From a virus: DNA of 52,421 bases. Positions 46,634 through 52,421 of the stretch are shown here, in pieces (within the stretch, counting starts at the first letter, position 1; every line of letters begins with the position of its first letter). Both the position numbers and the translations under genes were made by a program. The notes beneath the pieces were generated by a model. The model had not been told where the DNA came from and did no database searches. It saw only the letters and a list, made by a program, of their open reading frames with translations. The stretch covers positions 1 to 52,421 of the IMG/VR virus record IMGVR_UViG_3300025891_000058; one strand, given 5' to 3'.

Positions 46634-46653
46634 AAAACATGTTTTATAACATC
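46634..46653 (-). promoter_or_regulatory. Palindromic regulatory element, copy 6
   Basis: Minus strand GATGTT-ATAA-AACATGTTTT, the only copy in this orientation. It lies 49 nt upstream of the lipoprotein start, with TTG-N17-TATACTTT following. It shares TTTTGTTGAAT with copy 2. Confidence 0.75.
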
Positions 46654-46655
46654 TT

Positions 46656-47717
46656 TTATTTACCTAACACTTCATTGATTATTTTGCGATTATCTCTAAA
46701 CCAATACGGTTGTTTTCCTGCTACTTTTTCAGATAGTTTATCGAACTGCGCACCGGCATATGTAATAAAATTCTTTGGCATTACGTCAATCTGATTTGAT
46801 ATTAAAGTTTCGTTATCTCCGTTTAAATATGCAACAAAGTCTTTTTCGGGCATTAACTCAGGTACTGCCGAACATAAACATTGCGAATGAAAACCTATAA
46901 ACTTGTAATACTTAGGATATAAGCCCTGCAAAACTTCGCATATCTCAACGTAATTATAATGTGGATGCGAACCCGAAAGTGAAACGCGAATACCAATCAC
47001 CATATCAAGTTGAGACCATCGAATATTATCAGATGCCAAAAAACTCATGTTCGTTTCAGATCTGGTTAACCGCATTGCATTTTTAAAACTACTGTTATAA
47101 ACTCCGGTTCCAGGCTTATTATCAATCATTGCCTGAGACGCAATTAATTTACCGTTCTTATCGCGGACCCGGCGGAACAAGGCATCAGGATTCTTTAAAT
47201 ACTGCCTAACTCTTCTACTGATCACCGATGCACTGTCGCCGTTCACAATCCCAATTCCGAGGTGGGCCTCCATCTCTGCTCTAAACTGGTCCGCTATTTT
47301 CCACACTCGGTCTGAAAGCGTTTTAGTCCCGTGTTCCCGTGCAATAAATGATTCGAGTGCTTTTGTGTTTGGCAAAAAGTAAGCCTCTCTATTTAATCCT
47401 TTAACAGCCGTTAACCCTGCAAGATATTCATTTGTGATTGCGTCGTTTTTAGCCCCTGATAACTTCCAAGCCTGAGCAATTTCATACTCATTTAAGGCAA
47501 GGCTTTTATCGTGAAAATCAGTGATTATATTTTCAATCTTGTTGTAGGTAGGCTTATTGAATTTGAAAGCCTTATTTAATCGCACGGTTGGGTCGTTTGC
47601 CATACGCGCAATATCTTTAGTAACCTTATCGAATAGCCCTAAATGCTGAGCCTGAAAGGTTGCTTGATTCGCTAAAAATCGCTTTCTATATTCTGCTGTT
47701 ATTGCGTCTGCTTTCAT
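46656..47717 (-). CDS. Minor head protein (SPP1 gp7/Mu gpF-like)
   Basis: 353 residues. The C-terminal half has RLTRSETNMSFLASDNIRW and CEVLQGLYPKYYKFIGFHSQCLCSAVPEL, the pattern of Mu gpF/SPP1 gp7 minor head proteins, including the conserved H-x-x-C-x-C. These are injected or portal-associated proteins. In most phages it directly follows portal; here 3 kb of cargo genes separate them. Confidence 0.88.
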   Translation of the reverse strand: MKADAITAEYRKRFLANQATFQAQHLGLFDKVTKDIARMANDPTVRLNKAFKFNKPTYNKIENIITDFHDKSLALNEYEIAQAWKLSGAKNDAITNEYLAGLTAVKGLNREAYFLPNTKALESFIAREHGTKTLSDRVWKIADQFRAEMEAHLGIGIVNGDSASVISRRVRQYLKNPDALFRRVRDKNGKLIASQAMIDNKPGTGVYNSSFKNAMRLTRSETNMSFLASDNIRWSQLDMVIGIRVSLSGSHPHYNYVEICEVLQGLYPKYYKFIGFHSQCLCSAVPELMPEKDFVAYLNGDNETLISNQIDVMPKNFITYAGAQFDKLSEKVAGKQPYWFRDNRKIINEVLGK

Positions 47718-47865
47718 CTTCTAAGTATTCTAAATATTTCAGTTTGCATTCGGCCGCCGTTCCCGTGAATAGTATTTTCCCGTCTTCTTCGTCAACAACA
47801 TCGTATTCATCTTTGCGTTCGATAAATCCTTTAATAGAGCAGTCGTGTAGTAGTATAGTTTTCAT
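47686..47865 (-). CDS. Small acidic protein
   Basis: 59 residues, MKTILLHDCSIKGFIERKDE, acidic in the middle (VVDEEDGKILF), with a basic end that overlaps the minor-head start by 32 nt. ATGA-coupled to the upstream gene. Unknown role. Confidence 0.58.
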   Translation of the reverse strand: MKTILLHDCSIKGFIERKDEYDVVDEEDGKILFTGTAAECKLKYLEYLEDESRRNNSRI

Positions 47866-48116
47866 TCTGAATAAATTAAAATTTGTCTGTTTATTAATTT
47901 ATCAACTTCACGCATGGGTAATTGACAAATGAATGTTTCTCCACCAGCGTAAACAGTTGTCCAGTTTTTACCCATGTATAGATAAGGTGCAATTACAGAA
48001 ATACTGTAAAATATTACGTCCCTAACGTCTCCATCACTTAAGTCGTATTCAATTCCTGCATCGCTTAATTGTGATGTTTCGTCGTTATAAAAACATATTG
48101 GAAGTTTTATTCTCAT
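47862..48116 (-). CDS. Hypothetical protein
   Basis: 84 residues, RIKLPICFYNDETSQ first, then mixed alpha/beta with YSISVIAPYLYMG. It couples by 4-nt overlaps on both sides. No family recognised. Confidence 0.62.
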   Translation of the reverse strand: MRIKLPICFYNDETSQLSDAGIEYDLSDGDVRDVIFYSISVIAPYLYMGKNWTTVYAGGETFICQLPMREVDKLINRQILIYSE

Positions 48117-48373
48117 TTTTGTTTATATTTTACAAACCAGTCATTTATACATGAGGTAATGCCGTTTTCATTTACCCATAAATCACATAATTCAACTGGT
48201 TTCTTTAGTCTATTTGAAATACATGAATCGCATAATACATCTTCTTTTTTTGCTATTGAAAGCCAAATATAGTCTTTTAATATCAACATATTATCGCTGA
48301 AATGGGTAAATTTAAGTCCGCAATCTTGACATATATACGTAGGTGGCTTATTTTCATGATAAATTACTGGCAT
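48113..48373 (-). CDS. Small zinc-binding protein
   Basis: 86 residues. CQDC near residue 15 and CDSC near 48, plus a further Cys pair late in the chain, suggest one zinc site. Probably a structural zinc finger of unknown role. Coupled by 4-nt overlap. Confidence 0.63.
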   Translation of the reverse strand: MPVIYHENKPPTYICQDCGLKFTHFSDNMLILKDYIWLSIAKKEDVLCDSCISNRLKKPVELCDLWVNENGITSCINDWFVKYKQK

Positions 48374-48377
48374 GATT

Positions 48378-48953
48378 TTACCGCTTTATGATCACACAAA
48401 ATCCGTTTCCTACCTTGTCGTCTGGCTGTATCGCCTCGACTACGTTCCAATTCATGTACTGGCAAAGTTCGTAAAAGTCATCTAAATTCCAAACACTAAA
48501 ATGATCGTGCGGGTTTTGTGCTTCATCTTGTTTGATTTCGCCTGAATTACGCTTTATCAAATCTTCCAATGTTGTGCAGTCCCTTGTTTCGGTAGATATC
48601 GCTCTCCATGTTGGCGCAATGATGAAAATATAACCTCCCGGTTTAATCACCCTTAGCCACTCTTTAATCGTTGCAATAGGGTCAAAGAAATGCTCTATTA
48701 CATGTGAGCTGATTACATAGTCGTATGATTCATTTTTAAATGGTAGTTTATCACCATTCGCCACAACATCAACCGGCATTTTTTCACCGCAATACTCAAA
48801 CTCTGCCTTTTTAAATATGGTATCCATCGAGTCGGTATAATCCACGTTTAGGCAGTTAGGCAAATTGAAAGCATTGTGAGCGCTGCCGCCTATTTCGATC
48901 CCGGTTAATTTGTCCAGATATTCGTGAGCTAAATTTGAATCTTTGAATTTCAT
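48378..48953 (-). CDS. Class I SAM-dependent methyltransferase
   Basis: 191 residues. LTGIEIGGSAHNAF (motif I-like), NVDYTD with an acidic ribose-binding residue, VVANGDKLPFKNESYDYVISSHVIEHFFDP, and LRVIKPGGYIFIIAP are the ordered motifs of methyltransferase type 11. The substrate is unknown. It overlaps the glycosyltransferase gene by 4 nt, so a joint sugar or glycan modification is plausible. Confidence 0.87.
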   Translation of the reverse strand: MKFKDSNLAHEYLDKLTGIEIGGSAHNAFNLPNCLNVDYTDSMDTIFKKAEFEYCGEKMPVDVVANGDKLPFKNESYDYVISSHVIEHFFDPIATIKEWLRVIKPGGYIFIIAPTWRAISTETRDCTTLEDLIKRNSGEIKQDEAQNPHDHFSVWNLDDFYELCQYMNWNVVEAIQPDDKVGNGFCVIIKR

Positions 48954-49930
48954 AATAGCGTTTTTATTAGTTCAACTCTCATTTTGTTTACCCTGCTCAA
49001 CGTTAAGCAATCCTGTATATATTCCCAACTTTTGGCATTCTCTGTTTTAATGTCAATTTGACCGGATAATACAGCGTTTAAAGCTTGGTAATATGTTTCA
49101 TTAGAATTGTACTTTAACGTGCCTGGAACATCCCAAAAGTCAGGTATAATAGAGACAGCCCCCGCATAACTCCCTTCGATAACTGAAACAATAGATTTGC
49201 ATCGATTAAATACATTGTCTTGTAAAGGGATCTGCATAACTGCCGGCTTCATTCTTTGTAAATTAGAATGATATAATATTATATCCTGTCCTTCTTTGAA
49301 TCCTTTATTTTCAGTAGTGGATAACATATAAGGCTCAAACCCCCAGAAAAGAAACTGCCAGTCCGGATGTTCTTCGGTTGCCTGGCTTATTGCCTGAGCG
49401 TATGACCAAACATCGAGTATATGTGTATCGGTTCCACGCCAAACAGCTAATTTGGATCGTTCAGACCATTGTTCACGCTTAAAAACAGAATCGTTAAAAG
49501 CATTCGGAATGACTTGAATATTGGAATTGAAAGGCAAATAAGCAGCTTTTAAATCTTCAGTAGTCACACTTACAACGTCTGCAAGATTCAGTATTCCTTT
49601 GATATTTCCCTGATTTGCTTGATTGTTGTAAATGTGATACGCTTTATTTTCGATGGGTACCGCAAATAGGTTATCGTCGTAGTCAATCCAAAGTGCAACA
49701 TTTAAGGCTTTTACATACCGGCAAAGGTCTAATGACTGTCGGGTGTATGGCCTCTGAATCATTACAATATCAAATTGAAGGATAGTGGACCAATCTAAGT
49801 CAATATCTTTCCACGATACGGAGGTGATACTTAATCCTGATTGTTTCCTCAAGTCTGCTGCAATTCCTGCCGAACGATACCAGCTACATGCATCGTTTTT
49901 GTCATACGATAAAAAAAGTATCTCAGTCAT
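48950..49930 (-). CDS. Glycosyltransferase, GT-B fold
   Basis: 326 residues from MTEILFLSYDKNDACSWYR. The start at 49930 overlaps the upstream stop by 8 nt; the start at 49963 would overlap by 41 nt. LFLSYD is the N-terminal Rossmann strand, DVVSVTTEDLKAAYLPFNSNIQVIPNAFN is the typical inter-domain segment of GT4-like enzymes, and IVSVIEGSYAGAVSIIPDFWDVPG the donor-binding end. It likely transfers a sugar to a phage structural protein or a host glycan; which one is not visible. Confidence 0.84.
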   Translation of the reverse strand: MTEILFLSYDKNDACSWYRSAGIAADLRKQSGLSITSVSWKDIDLDWSTILQFDIVMIQRPYTRQSLDLCRYVKALNVALWIDYDDNLFAVPIENKAYHIYNNQANQGNIKGILNLADVVSVTTEDLKAAYLPFNSNIQVIPNAFNDSVFKREQWSERSKLAVWRGTDTHILDVWSYAQAISQATEEHPDWQFLFWGFEPYMLSTTENKGFKEGQDIILYHSNLQRMKPAVMQIPLQDNVFNRCKSIVSVIEGSYAGAVSIIPDFWDVPGTLKYNSNETYYQALNAVLSGQIDIKTENAKSWEYIQDCLTLSRVNKMRVELIKTLL

Positions 49931-50159
49931 TGGATTTCGGTTTAAATGCCTCTTTAATTTCAAACGGAGTCAAACTTGCGAATTGCTCCAAGTCATAAAA
50001 TAACCGTTCTGCCTTAACCTTTGCCAGTGCACCTTCCAGCCCATTCATGTACCGATGATGCGCTGACGTTCGATTGAATGACTTAACGGACTTAAACCCA
50101 AATAAGCGGGCAATATCGGCATGGCTCAACTTTGCGGCTTTGATGTTTGGATATTTCAT
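49923..50159 (-). CDS. Small HTH-like protein
   Basis: 78 residues. AAKLSHADIARLFGFKSVKSFNRTSAHHRYM resembles a helix-turn-helix, with a basic recognition helix. The C-terminal half is helical. It couples by overlaps to both neighbours and could regulate the cassette. No direct support for that. Confidence 0.62.
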   Translation of the reverse strand: MKYPNIKAAKLSHADIARLFGFKSVKSFNRTSAHHRYMNGLEGALAKVKAERLFYDLEQFASLTPFEIKEAFKPKSND

Positions 50160-50470
50160 ATGGACTTATCCCTGTAATATGTAAATTCATTCCAGCTTCT
50201 TTTCCCGGCATCTCTTATTGATAAAAATGCGCGTTCATTAACTTGCTCCAAAAAAATAAAATTTCTTTCTTCGTTATAGTCACATGAAAGCAATATATTT
50301 TTTAATCTTGCTGACATTTTAGGCAATCTGTCATTTGAATCAATCCATGTATCTATCTTTGTAAAGTCAGAAATATTTTCAATTAATGGATATTTATCCT
50401 TAATTAATAGATTAAATAATTCATTTTTATCTCTTTCGTCTAAACTGGTAAAGAATAATTGAATATTCAT
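50156..50470 (-). CDS. Hypothetical protein
   Basis: 104 residues, helical, acidic N-terminal half (FFTSLDERDKNELFNLLIKDKYPL), Arg-rich end. No family recognised. First gene after two -7-like boxes at 50499-50526. Confidence 0.63.
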   Translation of the reverse strand: MNIQLFFTSLDERDKNELFNLLIKDKYPLIENISDFTKIDTWIDSNDRLPKMSARLKNILLSCDYNEERNFIFLEQVNERAFLSIRDAGKRSWNEFTYYRDKSI

Positions 50471-50498
50471 TTTTATGAAATATTAGTTAAACATTCCA

Positions 50499-50526
50499 CA
50501 AATATAATATAATACAATCAAATATA
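50499..50526 (-). promoter_or_regulatory. Two -7-like boxes upstream of cargo cassette
   Basis: Minus strand TATATTTG occurs at 50519-50526 and again at 50499-50506, both full matches to TAnnTTTG. They could give the cargo cassette its own start, 30-50 nt before the ATG at 50470. Confidence 0.45.
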
Positions 50527-50558
50527 CATATGATTTCCGATTTATTTTCAAAAAAAGA

Positions 50559-50870
50559 TCAACTTTGGTATTTAATCGGGTACAGCGCGATACTTCCGGC
50601 AGCGTTTAAAGTGATTGAAGCAACTGGAATGTCAAATATGATGCAGTCAATACCAGCTTTCATTGCCACATTCTGCCATGTTTTATTGGTTGTGGTGGTC
50701 CCGTCAACGTCGGTAATAGATGTCACCTGTGTGTCATCAATCCTACAAACTAGTCCATAAGCAGCGTGACCTGTTGCGAATACGTAAGGCGTTGCACCTG
50801 ATACAAAAATTGGTTCTGTGCCTAACATCATCTCCTGAAGTGTCGGCCATACTAAGTGTTCTCTTGCCAT
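50559..50870 (-). CDS. Small structural-like protein after portal
   Basis: 103 residues, hydrophobic and beta-rich (EPIFVSGATPYVFATGHAAYGLV, CIIFDIPVASITLNAAGSIALY). Such composition suggests a small virion component. It follows portal by 17 nt. Function not recognised. Confidence 0.66.
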   Translation of the reverse strand: MAREHLVWPTLQEMMLGTEPIFVSGATPYVFATGHAAYGLVCRIDDTQVTSITDVDGTTTTNKTWQNVAMKAGIDCIIFDIPVASITLNAAGSIALYPIKYQS

Positions 50871-50887
50871 TGTGTTTATTTTTTAAA

Positions 50888-52333
50888 TTATAATCCTGCG
50901 TTATTATTTTGATTATCAGTTAATATTCTGTCCATTTCTGCAACAGGATCAGAAACTAAAGGGTTTTTTTCTACACATGTTTCTGTTGACATTATGCCGC
51001 CAGTTTTTGCTACTGTCAGATTCTCGATCATTTCAGATATGTTAGCTGGCAAATAAGGTGTAATGATTGGTTTTAATGTGATTGTGGCCGCTTCTTTAGC
51101 CAGTGAAGTATCAATCAGCGCGCCTATTGCAGATTTGATGATATTAAGCCTTCTTTGCAATCCTATACCGAATGTCTCCTCTTCAACTCTGACTGCCATA
51201 TGTGCATCCAAAAACATGAGACGAAGCGCAACCCCAGAAACGTTTCCGATATCTTTCATGGCTTCGAATGATATATCAGGTGTTTGGGACATTGAATAAA
51301 TATACCGCTCGAGGTTTTCCTGCTCCAATTTAATACTTTGAGGTTCTGATGCCAGGTTAAGATAATTTGCAGTAGCTTCATTTTCAAGTTGCAAAAGCGT
51401 TCCTGTTTGGTTGTTCGTTTCAATGCTTGTCACCTTTCCGGCTACTGCAAGAATAGGCGCCCCAAACTTATCATTCATTCCTCCGTGATTGCTTGTAACC
51501 TCTTCGTGTCTGCCAATCATTGGCTGTTCGTCATTCCAAACTGGAACCGGTTGCCAGTAATACTCAATCAATAATTTTAAGGCTATGTTTGGTATTGGAT
51601 TCATAACCACTTCGACACCTGAAGCATTTAAGCCCGTTACTTCCTGGTCCAGTATCATTTTCCCGGCCACATCAACATATTTGTATTCAAACTCAGGCGT
51701 ATAGATGTCTGAATGTGCAATATCCTTTTCGCCATTGTTTAGCTTATAATCCCTTCGAAAACTTATCATATTCCCCACAGAATCAAACAAAGGGTAAAGC
51801 GTATCGCCAAGTTCAGGTGAAAGTATTTTACTGCTTAATGTGAACTTTTGCTTCGGGTCCCCGGTTGCGGTGTAATACCATATTACAGCTACTTCCATTT
51901 CTGACAACTTACGGCGGAGGATCTCTTTATTCTTATAGTCCATTTTATTGTCATTCTGAATCTTCTCGACCATCTTAACAAGGGTCTGCTCTTTTTCAGT
52001 AGGCTCACCATTAGCATAAATGGCCACGGTTTTAACCGGATCAGAAAGCATAAACCCCACACGCCGTTCTGTGATTATCTTTTGCCACGGGATGCCGACC
52101 CTAACAACTTCGACCATTACCTGAGTCTGAATTGGTTGACCGTCTGTATCTTTTCTTCCGGTATCGCGCCAAACTAACCGCTTAGGCCGTAAGGATTCAT
52201 CAAACACATCGTGACCCTCTACCTTGTATTGTTTCAGCGCTGTTTCCTGATCTACAATGAATTTAGGCCTTTTGAATAGCTTTTGTATCTGTTCATAATC
52301 CATCGATAATATTACTTCCTGCGGTGTTGCCAT
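50888..52333 (-). CDS. Portal protein (SPP1 gp6-like)
   Basis: 481 residues. GIPWQKIITERRVGFMLSDPVKT near 80 and the long helical/beta core with NHGGMNDKFGAPILAVAGK and ISFEAMKDIGNVSGVALRLMFLDAHM match SPP1-type portal proteins: a 12-subunit ring through which DNA enters and leaves the head. It starts 16 nt after the 75-aa gene and is read from the terminase promoter across the assembly junction. Confidence 0.92.
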   Translation of the reverse strand: MATPQEVILSMDYEQIQKLFKRPKFIVDQETALKQYKVEGHDVFDESLRPKRLVWRDTGRKDTDGQPIQTQVMVEVVRVGIPWQKIITERRVGFMLSDPVKTVAIYANGEPTEKEQTLVKMVEKIQNDNKMDYKNKEILRRKLSEMEVAVIWYYTATGDPKQKFTLSSKILSPELGDTLYPLFDSVGNMISFRRDYKLNNGEKDIAHSDIYTPEFEYKYVDVAGKMILDQEVTGLNASGVEVVMNPIPNIALKLLIEYYWQPVPVWNDEQPMIGRHEEVTSNHGGMNDKFGAPILAVAGKVTSIETNNQTGTLLQLENEATANYLNLASEPQSIKLEQENLERYIYSMSQTPDISFEAMKDIGNVSGVALRLMFLDAHMAVRVEEETFGIGLQRRLNIIKSAIGALIDTSLAKEAATITLKPIITPYLPANISEMIENLTVAKTGGIMSTETCVEKNPLVSDPVAEMDRILTDNQNNNAGL

Positions 52334-52421
52334 GGTATTTATAATTTAATTACTTGAATTGACCACTTATCTTTCCGTTATTCCATTGGAGATAATCCGT
52401 TGCTTCGGAATTAATAAAATC
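52216..52421. repeat. Right copy of 206-bp terminal overlap
   Basis: Matches 1-206 with one mismatch at 52294. Marks closure of a molecule of about 52,215 bp. Confidence 0.95.
52350..52421 (-). CDS. 75-aa hypothetical protein, C-terminal fragment (duplicate)
   Basis: The last 23 codons and stop of the gene at 135-362, cut by the window edge. Same gene seen twice because of the terminal overlap. Confidence 0.85.
   Translation of the reverse strand, partial: DFINSEATDYLQWNNGKISGQFK

Noticed and set aside
1-52421. Temperate phage genes or CRISPR array
   Set aside because: No integrase, CI-like repressor, partition genes or att-like pair was seen, and no regularly spaced repeats. The dispersed repeats are too few and too far apart.

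Overview
This window is a phage genome rather than a bacterial locus. It carries small and large terminase, portal, minor head protein, scaffold, capsid, head-tail connectors, tail tube, tail chaperones, tape measure, tail tip, lysis, replication and recombination genes, all transcribed leftward (minus strand). The first 206 bases recur at the right end with a single mismatch. The molecule is therefore about 52,215 bp of unique, circularly permuted or circularly assembled sequence. The long tape measure (1221 aa) and the -1 frameshift pair of tail chaperones indicate a long flexible tail (siphovirus). The host is probably a Bacteroidota bacterium: the DNA is AT-rich, start codons lack Shine-Dalgarno sequences, several gaps hold the Bacteroidota promoter pattern TTG-N19/20-TAnnTTTG, and DUF3127 and DUF5977 domains, typical of that phylum, are present. 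I see no integrase, so nothing here supports lysogeny.

Layout, in the order of transcription. A consensus promoter near 2.7 kb reads through tRNA-Thr, terS, terL, a 75-aa gene and, across the junction, portal (52.3-50.9 kb). A cargo cassette follows (50.9-47.7 kb: small structural-like protein, two small unknowns, glycosyltransferase, methyltransferase, small zinc-ribbon proteins), then the minor head protein (47.7-46.7 kb). A second cargo cassette of small genes led by a lipoprotein (46.6-44.2 kb) ends at a terminator. Then come scaffold, decoration-like protein and major capsid (44.0-41.6 kb), connectors and tail tube (41.6-39.7 kb), tail chaperones, tape measure and distal tail (39.6-34.5 kb). 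Next are two exported proteins, one a beta-helix (34.5-32.3 kb), a large tail-tip protein and an SGNH-hydrolase receptor-binding candidate (32.3-26.7 kb). The lysis region (25.3-22.1 kb: membrane proteins, GH108 lysozyme, holin and spanin candidates) closes with a terminator at about 21.97 kb.

The left half (21.9-2.7 kb) is the early/replication region. It holds many small genes, often coupled by ATGA overlaps, including at least ten of fewer than 60 codons. It includes a recombination set (ERF annealing protein, PD-(D/E)XK nuclease, DUF3127 SSB), a small HTH protein behind its own promoter, a DUF1376 replication protein with two 21-bp repeats inside its gene (candidate origin), a primase-helicase, a Dam methylase, three HNH nucleases, a VRR-NUC nuclease, an ASCH protein and a radical-SAM protein.

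The most interesting unexplained signal is a six-copy palindromic element, TGTTnnnnAACATGTTT. Each copy lies about 50-85 bp upstream of the first gene of a transcription unit, in both the early and structural regions, and looks like the operator set of one regulator. Other unusual items are a 48-bp perfect palindrome overlapping both a stop codon and a promoter, a five-copy 5'-leader repeat shared between the early region and the lipoprotein cassette, and two signal-peptide proteins in the tail module.
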